This document shows, one piece after another, positions 43,717-55,468 of a DNA stretch of 64,000 nucleotides. This DNA is from Bimuria novae-zelandiae CBS 107.79. Its lineage: Eukaryota; Ascomycota; Dothideomycetes; Pleosporales; Didymosphaeriaceae. A program made the position numbers and the translations under genes. The notes under the pieces were generated by a model. It did not search any database and was not told the origin of the DNA. It worked only from the letters and a program-made list of their open reading frames with translations. The DNA lies in contig ML976656.1 in assembly GCA_010015655.1 (NCBI GenBank), forward strand, positions 1,926,883 through 1,990,882, in the 5' to 3' direction. Numbering within the stretch: the stretch's first letter is position 1; the number at the start of each line of letters is the position of its first letter.

Positions 43717-45455
43717 CTTATAATAACTTTGTATATATTACTAATTAATTAATTTAATCTCTAAACTATATACTATCCAGTTTATTTTACATTTTATAGT
43801 TATAAGCTTACCGTTTTAAAAATATAAGATAATTCTCCTTATCTAATTAATTATTAGATATATTATTTAGACACTCTAATCTATCTAAACACTTCTTGTA
43901 TTACTTTATTTTTACATAATAGAGCGCACTTCATTTCCCCTTACTAGCACCTTAAGTAAAGTATATAGAGCTCCTTTATAAGCTCCTTTCTCTCTCTTCT
44001 TCTATTATACTAGATCCCCTTTGCCCTTAGCAATAGGCTAAAATTTATAATAAGCTTAGTAAAGCGCCTTCCTTAAACCTATAAAGGACTTTACTCTTCT
44101 AGTAAGTATAGTAAGCCTAACTAATTAAAAAAGGTAGCTAGTATAGTTTATATAGCTTAAGTTTTAGGCTATATAATAAGACGTTTAGAAATACGTTAAT
44201 CTACACGTCCTAGTTACTAATAATTTTATAATAACTACTTTTAAATCTTAAGACCCCTAAAGCTCTTAAAATTATCTAATAATAAATATCATAACTTAAA
44301 TAAGTTTAATAGAAAATAGTTTAGAAACGCAGCGTATCGTAGCGTTTCTTAAAATAAGAAATCTCTTAAAAAGCATAGGAAGGATCGTGCTAATTACTAA
44401 AATAAAGCCTTACCCTAATACTAGTTAGAGATATATAACTATAAGACGGGCTTAGCTAAGCACACTTCTAGAATATAGTAAATAAAAAATATATTTAATT
44501 AGATAGTTAAGACTATTAATATACAGCTCCTAACACCTACTATAATAAGTATTAGTAACTAAGAAAGTTCTAGCTTATAAATAATTATATAACAGCTTAA
44601 AGGGGAGCTCGCTTTATTAGATATAGTAATATTTAATTAAATTTAATAAGAATGCTACACCCTACTTAAACGAGCTTGCTAAAAAAAAATTAATCCAAAA
44701 TAATAATATAAAAAGTAAAGTACTTTTTATATACTCGCCTTATAGTATAGGATCTTAGAAATTAAAAGAGAGATTATGTTAACTAACTTTTTAAGTACTG
44801 TAATAAATAAGATAGCTCTTAAATAGGCTTAAATCTAGTACGCTAATAATAAATAATAGTAAATTTTAAGTAAGTATTCGTATACTTTAAAAAAAGTTAG
44901 TAAGATTTTTATAGCTCATCTTAACATATAAGCTTTAAGCTTAGGCTTTAAATAAATAATTTTTATAATGCTTAGCAGACAAAGCGTCCCTAAACTTAAT
45001 AATAAAACTAAAAAAGCGCTTAGGTAAGTAAGCTAAAAGGCTATCTATATAAAAAAGAATTATACTGCTAGCTACCTTAAGCATATAAGGGTCTTAAGAC
45101 TATAGTAACAGGCTTGTCTCTAGGCAAAGCTATTACGCTTCTTAAATAAGATAAAGATAAAATCCTTACTTATTTTATACTTTCTAAGTACGCTAAGGTG
45201 CACGTAATAATTACTAAAAAGAAAAAAAACTTTGCTATAACTATGTGTAATAATTAAGTTAGGTTTTTAAAATATATTACTATTACTATAATTAATCCTT
45301 TAATTATAAGCTTAGAACAAATATCTAAAATTTAGTCTACTATAGATTTAAATACTTATCCTCATTCGAAGGGCACTATTTTTAATAATATTAGAGTTTT
45401 ATACTTAATAAATAACGAGTTAATACTCGTGCTAGACACCTTTAAAAAATCCAAA
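43717..45455 (-). other. RIP-degraded DNA, probably the upstream pol of Gypsy-3
   Basis: On the reverse strand this leads into the Gypsy-3 integrase across Copia-2 (the frame at the Copia-2 boundary continues towards the IEFIVKLLKLQ segment encoded near 30550). RT and RNase H should therefore lie here, but mutation is so dense that I recognise no motif with confidence. No other features are visible. Confidence 0.4.
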
Positions 45456-45810
45456 AAGTATTGTGCCGTGGTGGCAAGCCTGTATTCTGTTTTTCTTTCG
45501 TCCTTGTCAGCAACGACTGACATATATAGCGCTAGTCCTCAATGACTGAGGCGCGGGCATCCTGTACACGACACTACTCCTGCATTCTTGTTACCTATCT
45601 TCACAAAGTCGAATAGAGGCTAATTGCCCACCAAATCTTGTTCCTGCTATGAGCCTGCAGAGACACATATTTAGTAGAGTACTCAGCATATGGCTGAGTA
45701 CTCTACATGGTGTGTGTACTCTACCTACCTATCCATTATACTGCGTACGCATCTGGTTAACAACGAGTTTAGTTTCTATCCTACAAAGCAAATGCTGCAT
45801 ACACAGGTAA
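45456..45810. other. Less mutated island of about 350 bp, no gene
   Basis: The composition changes sharply from AT-rich RIP DNA to a normal-looking mix and back. It has no long ORF. It contains a strong hairpin at 45675-45705 and a second copy of GTACTCTAC at 45717-45725. A solo LTR or a short non-coding element would fit, but I find no target duplication. Confidence 0.4.
45675..45705. repeat. Perfect hairpin, 13-bp stem and 5-base loop
   Basis: TAGAGTACTCAGC and its exact reverse complement GCTGAGTACTCTA flank the loop ATATG. No U-run follows that would make it a conventional terminator, and its role is unknown. Confidence 0.7.
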
Positions 45811-48219
45811 GATTTAGCATAAGATAGTTAAAGCCAGTATAGCTTTTTATCTAATACTTAAAAGAAGTACTAGAGCAATTAAGGCGCTCTTTAAAAGATT
45901 AGATAGAATACGTGCTAATTCTACGCGTTTAGATATTATAGTAATAAAAAACTTCTATATATATATTATATCTAAAGCTTATCTACGCGAGAAAAGTATT
46001 TAGTATTTTAATTTTAATAATACGCTTCGTGTAGAAAGACTTAAGTATAGTATTATACTAGTTACGCTTTATCGCGTGCATAACTATACTTTTATTAAAT
46101 ATAAGATTTTTAACTACTATACTGTAATTATAAGCGTATATTTTACTTATTATAAGATTATTAGCTCCTATAATAAGCACTCTAGGATAAATACTCTAAA
46201 TATTTAGTAATAAAAAGTAGACTACCTTAAAAAAGATACTTTAAAAGCTCTCGTTAGGAGAGCAAGAAACGTAAAAATATAAAGTATTTTAAGAAAATAT
46301 TATAAGCACTACGCTATTATACACGCGTTTTAGATAGTATCTAAAAGGCTAAAGGAGCGCTTGCTATAACTATACTTATCTATTTCTTAACATCTATTTA
46401 ACTATTTATTAGGAAGGCTTAGAGAACGCTCGGTAATAATTCTAAAGTATAACTATAGTAAAAAGCTACACGTATTTTACTTAGATAATAAGTCTACTAT
46501 ATAGATCCTTAATACCTAAAAGAGCTTTACTAATCGTATTTAAATGCGCTATAAGATTAAGATTATTATAATTTTCGAAAATAATAATATAGTAACGTAA
46601 CTTCTAAAAGGCAAAGGATGCTTTAAATTATAAATAAAAAATATAGTATTAAATAAAAATAAACGCCCTTATATATCTATAAACGTAATAGTGGAGTAGA
46701 ATGCGCCGGGCAGGAAGTAATTATATAGATTTTAAAAATAAAGTTTAGTATAAACCTAACTAATAAGCTATAGCCAAAAGTTATACAAGTAATTACTTAT
46801 TTTATTAATATAAGCTTTACTTTTTTTTTTTATAAAGAATACGCTCGCTAAATAAAACGCTAAACCTTAAGTTTACTTAACATTTTAAGTAGTATTAGTC
46901 TAAGCGTATAAAAAGCACTTTAGCTAATTTAAAGCTAAATTAAAATGGTATTTACGCGTATAGCTATCGCGCATACCCTTTAAATAAGTACTAAGTAACT
47001 ACTAAGTAACTAGTTATAATAAGCGCGACTTTAAAATAAAGCTAAAAGGCTGTATTAGATACTTAATAGGGTATAGAGCTTTAACATTTATAAAATATAA
47101 GTACTAGTGCTTAAGTAGATTATCACCACGCGTAATATTATATTTAAAAAAATTATTTTTATGAAGAAGAGAAAAATATAATAACTGCATAAAAGAGAGT
47201 AATAGGGCTAGCTAATATTTTTTATAAAAGTAAGCTAATTAATCCTAAAATTGTCTTTAAGGATCTTTCTAAGCGCACTAGGGCATAACCTAAAAAGTAA
47301 GTAAAATATAAATATAAAGAAATACTTTTTAAATACTAGCTAAAAAGCGTAGCTAATTAGAAAAGTAGGTCCTAGAATAGCCCCCTAAAGCAAAGCTTAA
47401 CTAATTAGGAAAAAATAAATAAGCTACTAGCTAAGCTAGTAAGTAGTTAGGAATTTGTGTGTAACGCCTTAAGTACTTAGGCTTTATAATACTAGAATGC
47501 ACGCCTGCTTCTATATATTAGCATAATAATAATTATACTAGTAGCCTATAAAAAGTACACTCTACTAGTAGAGCAGGCCTGCTAGAATCGAGGCGATTAA
47601 GCTAAGAACGAGAGCCACCGAGCTTGGTAGATGCCTTTCGAAGCGATATACGAGTCTCTAGGATACCAAATGAAGCAGAACCATTACACCCTATTAAAGA
47701 TAATATAAGTGCCAGGAATAGGGGCCTGCTACGCTTTTAAGCTATAAATATCGTTACTAAGATCTTAATAATTGTAGCACACTAGGGTGTAATATAAGAA
47801 ATAATACTATATTTGTAATAATTAAAGCGTCTGTAATTAAGCACTTAGATAATAAGTACTAGCTTAATTTCTTATATTCCTTCTTTCCTAGTGTTATAAA
47901 AGACCAGAAAGCTTATAAGGAGCTTATTTTTATAAATATAATAATTAAAGCTACACTATTAAATAGGGCACTACCATTAATTCTAAAAGCTTATCTTTAT
48001 ATAGGCAAGCTCCTATCTTTACTAATAATATAAAATTGCTCTTCGCCTATAAGTATAGGCAGCTCGTTAAGGAAGTTACTTTTAAAAAAAGTCTCTACGC
48101 TAGTAAAAATAAAAACATAGAAAAAAGTTTTAAAGAGTTATTAAGAGAGTGGCCACGCTTACTAAAGTAGGTCTTTACTTATAAGTATAATAAAGATAGT
48201 TTCTACACGAAGTGCAAAG
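45811..48219. other. Heavily RIP-degraded, unidentified transposon-like DNA
   Basis: This is 2.4 kb of TA-rich sequence with no frame longer than a few dozen codons. A few less mutated patches (for example around 47580-47690) give short peptide stretches, but I cannot tie them to a family on either strand. Confidence 0.35.
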
Positions 48220-48536
48220 TGTTATAATTACGAAGAATTACGGCGGCACAGCGATCGTGAATTAGAGAACAACAACGGTCCACGTAGAAGAACTGGCAGG
48301 GCTTAGCACGCTAGTAGGCGGGGCAGGATTAGGTTAGTAGTTATATAATTAGGATCTTACTAAGAGTACGGAATTTAGGGAGGATACTAGCTTAATAAAA
48401 GAACTAAAAAATATCTTACTAAGGAGTAAGTTTCTTAGGAAACTAAAGGGATTCTAGAATATTAAGAAATAGAATAACTGGTATATAGTCTAAGACACTC
48501 TCTATAATTTTCCTACTCTTTATAATTAACTCTTCA
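48220..48536 (+). repeat. Possible 5' LTR of Gypsy-4
   Basis: The stretch starts TGTTATAATTACG, ends CTCTTCA, and holds a GC-richer beginning and a TATATAG near 48482. It lies upstream of a Gypsy gag that resumes at 55469 beyond Copia-3b, at about the distance expected for a leader. No second copy is in the window, so this is inferred from position and ends only. Confidence 0.3.
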
Positions 48537-48551
48537 TACTACAAGTACATC

Positions 48552-48723
48552 TGTCAGATAGAATAAGCTGCGGTGAGGTCAGATCTGTACAATCGAGCAG
48601 GAACCACTTGGCTTAGCACACTAGCAAAATATCCGAAACCAACTGAACACAGTGGACAATACAATAAAAAAACAACATATACTATCAAGTTGCATCAACA
48701 TCTACTTATTATACTATCTAATA
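48552..48723 (+). repeat. Copia-3b 5' LTR (172 bp)
   Basis: It starts TGTCAGATAG; the end is mutated to CTATCTAATA, where the 3' copy has CCATCTGACA. Confidence 0.93.
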
Positions 48724-49777
48724 ATTAAGAGTCTTACTACCTTGACTAATACAATATGGCGCAACTCTCAAACCGCGATTCTATAGTACACCTGAACACC
48801 TCCGCAGACCACAGGGGGTGGAGAACACAACTCCAGGCAAGATGCGTAGTACATAACATTTAGGATAAAGTTAATCCAAATTTAACTACGCTATTAACCC
48901 CGAAACCGCTACTAATAAGGGCTCTAGTCGTTACTAACTACGCGCCAGCCGCGAATATCGAAGTCTTAATAAGACTAACTAAACTATTAGCTAGAGGCTA
49001 GAAGGCTTTTAAAGAAGATCTTAAATACTATAAGATCCTCTTTAAGTAATATAAGAGCGATTAATATAAATACGAAAAGGAGTAATCGAGCCTTTAGCAC
49101 ATCGTTACGTTTATCTAATTAACTATGTTACCGTACCTACTGCGCACATGTTGCCTGCCAGACAAGCCACTATAATAGTGGATTACTGATCTGCAGAAGA
49201 CAATTGGCATAAGCGACCAACTTGAACGAGAACAAGCACGTACCAGATACCGTGCGGCACTCAAGCCAATAAGAAGCCCTTAATAATAGGATACTTGGCT
49301 AGCTAAGTACAACAAAGCAGCTGCAGAAGTAAAAGCCTTCTAAGTTACTAAGCTATTATAAATTAATGTGATTACAAAAGACTTTATAGATACTGTAAAC
49401 AAGATTGCTCCTATATAGTCTATAAATTTTTAAGATAATGGTCGATTCGCAGCTAGCATAGATTAAAAAGAAATAATATAACGCTTCTAAGAACACATAA
49501 TAATAAATTATCCCCTTAGATTAAGGAAACACAAAGTATTTGTGTTTAATAATATATTATTTTTTGCTAAAGGTGGTGCACCTACCTAAGGCAACGATAG
49601 GGACGCCTATCCTACTAAAAGCGCGTTATTAAAACAAAACTGGGGTAGACCTCGTAATTAACGTACAGCGGGCAGGAAAACCACCACGCTTAAATGGCCT
49701 GTAGATTTAGAGCCTACTACTATAAGAGGAGCAAAATGCCCTGCATGTGGATAACGCTATAGTATAAGGGACTGCTA

Positions 49778-49851
49778 AGCTAGCCGATACGTAAGCTGGC
49801 CACCCGGGTAAGCTGGCCACCCTACCAAAACGCGACACCTGCACAAAACAC
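49778..49851 (+). repeat. Pogo-like left terminal inverted repeat
   Basis: It begins AGCTAGCCGATAC and contains the 15-mer GTAAGCTGGCCACCC twice (49791-49805 and 49808-49822), probably the paired transposase binding sites. The right repeat at 51494-51567 holds the same pair. Confidence 0.92.
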
Positions 49852-49879
49852 GCCACATCTCTCTACAACGCTTATTAAT

Positions 49880-51277
49880 ATGGACGCCCGTAAGCATGCT
49901 ATACAATTAGCTATTAGAAATTTTAATACAGGTATTTATTCTAGTTATCGCGCTGTAGCTACCGCGTACGGTGTTCCTTAATTAACCCTATTAACGCGCA
50001 TTAATGGCGTATAAAACTAACGCGTTAGTCACTAACACTAGCAGCGTCTAACTCCTCTATAGGAGGACTTCCTAGTAGAATAGATCCTTAAAGAAGACGC
50101 ACGCGCCTGCCTTCCCTCACACGCTTGCGCTCGAGAAATAGCCAATCGAATTCTACGTATAAATGGCGACAACTAGCCTATTAGTAAGCTCTGGCTCTTA
50201 CACTTCCTCTGGCGCCAGCCACGCGTTGCCTCTGTAGTCGGCAGAAAGCTAGAGGCTCAGAGAGCTGATGCAGCGACACCAGAGCAGCTACGCGCGTTCC
50301 TAGAGCTCTACGAACAGACTCGACGGCGGCTCAACATACGGGTGGAGAACACATACAATATGGATGAGACTGGCATTGCCCTAGGGGTATGTACCAACAC
50401 CAGAGTACTCTCTAGTAGTCAGAAGAAGAAGGCTTATGTTCGCTCTCTAAAGAATCGCCAGTAGGTCTCTATAATCGAGTGTGTATCGGCGATAGGGCGG
50501 AAGCTACGCTGTGCAGTTATCTTCAAGGGCCAGAGCCTACAGACAACATGGTTCTCCTCGTCCCACGTACCTGACTGGATCTACACTACCTCTGAGAACG
50601 GATAGACGTCAAAAGCGATAGGTGTTGAGTGGCTACAGCGCATATTCATACCTGAGACGGCTGTATCTGATGGCCAGCACAGGCTCCTTATCCTCGACGG
50701 TCACGGCAGCCATATTGATATAGACTTCCTGTGGCTCTGCAAGCTGTATCGTATACAGCTCCTATATCTACCTGCGCACACTTCACACGTCCTACAGCCT
50801 CTCGATCTCGCTCCTTTCTCTGTGATCAAGTCTAGCTATAGGCGTTAGATCCAGGAGCTTGCATTACTCGACGACGCTGCGCCTATTAAGAAGAAGCGCT
50901 TTATCACCTGCTATTATTAAGCTAGGGAGGAAGGCTTTACAGAGCGTGTAATTCGAGCTGGCTGGCAGGCATCTGGTATCTGCCTATTTAATATTAATCA
51001 CGTGCTTAGCTCGTCGCAGGTCTCTCAGAGGCCTACTACGCCTACACGTCAGCAGCAGCCTCAGCAGCAGCTCCAGAGCTTCCTCTCTACTCCCCAGGGC
51101 CCTCACGATCTCTATATAGCGCAGCGCAGCGTCCAGAGCGTCGAGAATCCAGGTCGTACGACCCGGCTACTCCTACAGAAAGCAGGTAAGGCTCTAGCAG
51201 CTGCAAATGCTAGAGCTGCAGGCCTAGAAGCAGAGAAAAGACGACTTGAGCAGCAGCTAGAGATATCTACCTCTTAG
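49880..51277 (+). pseudogene. Pogo/Fot1-like DDE transposase with nonsense mutations
   Basis: The transposase cuts and pastes the element at TA sites. The frame of 465 codons starts at ATG 49880 (MDARKHAIQLAIRNF) and ends at TAG 51275-51277. The N-terminal region resembles psq and CENP-B type helix-turn-helix DNA-binding domains (residues 1-140). The DDE catalytic domain has NMDETG (Asp at codon 162), LILDGHGSH (Asp 273) and PLDLAPFSV (Asp 309), with 35 residues between the last two acids. The C-terminus is Gln-rich (QQQPQQQ) followed by a likely coiled coil (LEAEKRRLEQQLE). All three catalytic acids are intact. About a dozen TAA/TAG stops, fitting former Gln/Trp codons, inactivate it; there is no frameshift. 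Confidence 0.93.
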
Positions 51278-51493
51278 CGTCAGCGTAAGCGCGTTCGAGT
51301 AGACCTAAATTAACGCTTTGTAGAGGTAGAGAGTATTAGGGAGGCTATGCGCGCAGCTAAGGCTTTAGCAGTTTAATTACATAGATCTACTATATTAAGC
51401 ACCTTAGAAGCAGCTACTAGAGCTATAGTAGCTACAGCGCTTAAATCTATGTGTAGTTAATGGCAATTATAAGAAGCGTTGTTAAGAAATCGG

Positions 51494-51567
51494 GTGTTTT
51501 GTGCAGGTGTCGTGTTTTGGTGGGGTGGCCAGCTTACCCGGGTGGCCAGCTTACGTATCGGCTAGCT
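51494..51567 (-). repeat. Pogo-like right terminal inverted repeat
   Basis: This is the reverse complement of the left repeat with two transition differences. It ends GGCTAGCT before the TA duplication. Confidence 0.92.
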
Positions 51568-52662
51568 TATTATGTTAATCTAAACAAGGCTCCTAAATGG
51601 TGGAAACTAAACGAGACTATCAGCGAGCTTATATAATTTAAGCGTAAGAAAGACGTAACGTTCTAGGGGCTAATTTATAGATAAAGCAGGACCTGATTAA
51701 GAACACTAATTACGAAATAATTGCACACTCTAACGCCCGAGATCCTTAAAGATTAACTAGAGGGCTAGAGAATTGCTGCTACTAAAGCAGCTTTTAACTT
51801 AGTAGTAAGAGAAAGAGATACTACTAACTATCTACTATAGAAGTTGTTTATCCTTAACTTAGGATTAACCTGCTACATTACTAATAACCCTAATTATATC
51901 TATAGTTTCCGACCACCACTGCCCGGAGACTATATATGGGCCGGAAATTCCAAAGTGTGGATTAGAGGATATGGGTCTATTAACCTTACTCTAAAGAACA
52001 ATACTAGAATAATAAAATTAACCTTACAAGATGTGGCTATTTGCCTAGACCTATTATGTAACTTAGTGTTATTCTAACTATTAAGGTACAAAGGGATCTA
52101 GTAAGATATATAAATAGACCTAACCACTCTTCGAGGAGCTAAGAACAGAGCTATTAGAATTATAACTAAGATATTTAGACAGTGGGTGCTGGAATACAAT
52201 CCGCTACCACCTGCCACATATCACACACATAAGATCACTATAAGAACCAAAAAAGGACCGTAAAAGGCCTTAGCTATGCTGTGGCACAAAAGACTAGGAT
52301 ACCTAGGCCCAGCGGCTATCGAACACCTAGTGTAGCAAACTAAAGGGGTGCGTGTTAAAGGCATTATAACTATAGAATGTAACTCATGCGGGAGAGCAAA
52401 GTCTAGATAGCAGATAAGCCGCGCCCCACGAATAAACGAAGATAGACCTAGAGAGAGGCTTAGCATTAACTTCTATATATACGAGATCTAAGGAGTTACT
52501 AAATAGAAGAGTTAATTATTAATTACTAATAAGTTTTTAGGCATGTAATAGGACCATTACTTTATAAATTACTAAATAGTAAAGTTAATTATTAATGCCC
52601 TTTTAGTATTTATCTTATTCCTTAAGAACTACTACAACATCTCTGTTAAGACTATTAAAGCA

Positions 52663-53562
52663 NNNNNNNNNNNNNNNNNNNNNNNNNNNNNNNNNNNNNN
52701 NNNNNNNNNNNNNNNNNNNNNNNNNNNNNNNNNNNNNNNNNNNNNNNNNNNNNNNNNNNNNNNNNNNNNNNNNNNNNNNNNNNNNNNNNNNNNNNNNNNN
52801 NNNNNNNNNNNNNNNNNNNNNNNNNNNNNNNNNNNNNNNNNNNNNNNNNNNNNNNNNNNNNNNNNNNNNNNNNNNNNNNNNNNNNNNNNNNNNNNNNNNN
52901 NNNNNNNNNNNNNNNNNNNNNNNNNNNNNNNNNNNNNNNNNNNNNNNNNNNNNNNNNNNNNNNNNNNNNNNNNNNNNNNNNNNNNNNNNNNNNNNNNNNN
53001 NNNNNNNNNNNNNNNNNNNNNNNNNNNNNNNNNNNNNNNNNNNNNNNNNNNNNNNNNNNNNNNNNNNNNNNNNNNNNNNNNNNNNNNNNNNNNNNNNNNN
53101 NNNNNNNNNNNNNNNNNNNNNNNNNNNNNNNNNNNNNNNNNNNNNNNNNNNNNNNNNNNNNNNNNNNNNNNNNNNNNNNNNNNNNNNNNNNNNNNNNNNN
53201 NNNNNNNNNNNNNNNNNNNNNNNNNNNNNNNNNNNNNNNNNNNNNNNNNNNNNNNNNNNNNNNNNNNNNNNNNNNNNNNNNNNNNNNNNNNNNNNNNNNN
53301 NNNNNNNNNNNNNNNNNNNNNNNNNNNNNNNNNNNNNNNNNNNNNNNNNNNNNNNNNNNNNNNNNNNNNNNNNNNNNNNNNNNNNNNNNNNNNNNNNNNN
53401 NNNNNNNNNNNNNNNNNNNNNNNNNNNNNNNNNNNNNNNNNNNNNNNNNNNNNNNNNNNNNNNNNNNNNNNNNNNNNNNNNNNNNNNNNNNNNNNNNNNN
53501 NNNNNNNNNNNNNNNNNNNNNNNNNNNNNNNNNNNNNNNNNNNNNNNNNNNNNNNNNNNNNN
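52663..53562. other. Assembly gap (900 N) in Copia-3b integrase
   Basis: The flanking sequences are the same as those of the gap at 33004-33808. After removal of the pogo insertion it starts at the same distance from the start codon, 2115 nt. Confidence 0.98.
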
Positions 53563-55291
53563 ATAAAGGAGAAGTTATAGACAAGGCTAAGATAATAAGA
53601 ATGCTTGCTAAAGGCTTAAAGCCCTATTAAAGTTAACTTCTACCTCTACTAACGTGCTAAACTAAGCTTAAGGATTACCTAATAGGCGAGATATTTTAAA
53701 AGGCTAAGCGAGTGCACCTCGTAAGCTACTAAGAGATAAAATTATAGTTAGAAATTCTAGTAAAGAAGATTAAACTAATAGGATAGCAGATCCTTAACTA
53801 TATGTAGGTATACACTTATAAACTTAATAAGCACTATCGCTTGCTGAAGTGCAAGGCGCGACTAGTTGTTTAAGGCGATTAGTAACGAAATATTACCTCG
53901 CAAGACACTTACGCAGCCACGCTTGCCAGCCGGTTATTCCGAATGATGATGGCAATAGCAGCTTACTATAATATGGAGCTCACGCAGTACGACGTCACCA
54001 ACGCTTTTGTCCACGCAATAATAGATTAAGAGGTGTACATAAGAATGCCTCTGGGTTATTAGAAGCCTGGAACAATATTGCAAGTAAATAAAGCACTATA
54101 CGGCCTTCGCATTTTATTACTCCTTTAGCAGAGAGAATTTACGATAATGCTTAAAGCGCTAGGCTTCTAGACAGTGCCTTACAAGCTATGCTACCTAATT
54201 AAAGATAGAGTTATTATATTCTTCTACGTTGACGACATTATACTCGCGTACCACAAGGACAAAGAATAAGAAGCTTAACAAGTAATTAAACGCTTATAAG
54301 ATAAGTACACTCTTACTAGAGGAAATAACCTTTAATGGTTTCTTAGTATAGAGGTTGTACAGGACTGAATAAGCTGTAAGATTTAACTATTACAGGCCTC
54401 TTATTCGGACAAGATTAGCTAACTAGTAGACAAGACAAATATTTAACATGACACTCTAATAGCTGCGATTAAATTACTACTAAGGAAAGAGTTAGTAACA
54501 CTAACTAAGATTAACAAATTTTAACGCAAGATTAGATCGCTGCTCTTTACTATAGTTACTACCAGGCTAGACATTGCCTTTGCAACATCACGATTAGCTC
54601 GATTTCTATTAAACCCAGGGACTAAGCACCAAGACGCAGTAGACCGAGTTCTCCTATACCTTCAAAGCATAAAGCAGCGAGCCCTATAGCTTAGAGGTGA
54701 CACTGGACTTTAGATTGCAAGCAATGTATTATTTACTAACAATACAATGGACCGCAAGAGCTCTTAAGGTTACGCTATTAAGCTTTTTAGCGGTCTTATC
54801 GCCTAGAAAGCAAACAAACAAGACACTATAATAATATTAACTACTAAGGCTAAGCTGCTAGCTCTCTCTTAGGTAGCTAAGGAAGCACTCTTTATCTTAA
54901 GACTACTTTAAGAACTTAAGATTAAACTAGACGCGCGCATAGTCACTATTTAGTGCAATAATAAACAAACTATATGCCTAGTAACTAAAGAGGTTTCCCG
55001 CCTCTAAACTAAACTTTGGCATGTGGACGTCCACAACCACTGGATCTGACAAGAAGTATCTATAGGCAGGATTAAGGTAGAGCATGTGTAGTCAGCAGAC
55101 ATAATTGCTAACGGCCTTATAAAGGTGCTTTCTAAGAGCAAGTGGGAGGGTTTTCTCTAACAACTTAGATTAGTTAATATAGAGACTAAGGAGGTAACAA
55201 ATACTGTGCCTCTTAAGGAGATTTAAGAGCAACTTAAAGATCTCATAATTGCATAAGTGCTAGCTTGAAGAGTTTCTAAGCTAAAGGGGTG

Positions 55292-55463
55292 TGTCAGATA
55301 GAATAAGCTGCGGTGAGGTCAGATCTGTACAATCGAGCAGGGACCACTTGGCTTGGCACACTAGCAAAATATCCGAAACCAACTGAACACAGTGGACAAT
55401 ATAACAAAAAAACAACATATACTATCAAGTTGCATTAACATCTACTTATCATACCATCTGACA
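55292..55463 (+). repeat. Copia-3b 3' LTR (172 bp)
   Basis: It is preceded by AAAGGGGTG and followed by the target duplication ACATC at 55464-55468. Confidence 0.94.
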
Positions 55464-55468
55464 ACATC

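Larger units (their letters stand above)
49778..51567 (+). mobile_element. Pogo/Fot1-like DNA transposon inserted in Copia-3b
   Basis: This 1790-bp element has 74-bp terminal inverted repeats (49778-49851 and 51494-51567) that differ at two positions. It is flanked by the dinucleotide target duplication TA (49776-49777, 51568-51569), as in Tc1/mariner/pogo elements. The uninterrupted target is present in Copia-3a near 31910. A single transposase frame fills the interior. GC content is near normal, and mutation is light compared with Copia-3b. Confidence 0.95.
48756..55268 (+). pseudogene. Copia-3b gag-pol polyprotein, split by a pogo element and a gap
   Basis: The frame starts at ATG 48756 and ends at TGA 55266-55268. 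It has the same domains as Copia-3a: gag, zinc knuckle region (49738, interrupted just after by the pogo-like element at 49778), protease (LGLTCYITNN near 51865), pre-integrase LWHKRLGYLGPAAI near 52279, gap in integrase, RT with YVDD at 54225-54236, and RNase H to about 55260. Removing the insertion and its TA duplication puts the pieces in register with Copia-3a to the base. Stops occur throughout. Confidence 0.9.
48552..55463 (+). mobile_element. Copia-3b: second copy of the Copia-3 family
   Basis: The LTRs are 172 bp (48552-48723, 55292-55463), and the target duplications are ACATC (48547-48551, 55464-55468). It matches Copia-3a throughout, apart from a pogo-like insertion (49778-51567) and an assembly gap (52663-53562). 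Differences between the two copies are mostly transitions, in both directions, as independent RIP would give. Confidence 0.95.

Noticed and set aside
45811..48219. A Copia or other transposase remnant
   Set aside because: Single peptide scraps looked suggestive, but no two motifs appear in a plausible order on either strand.
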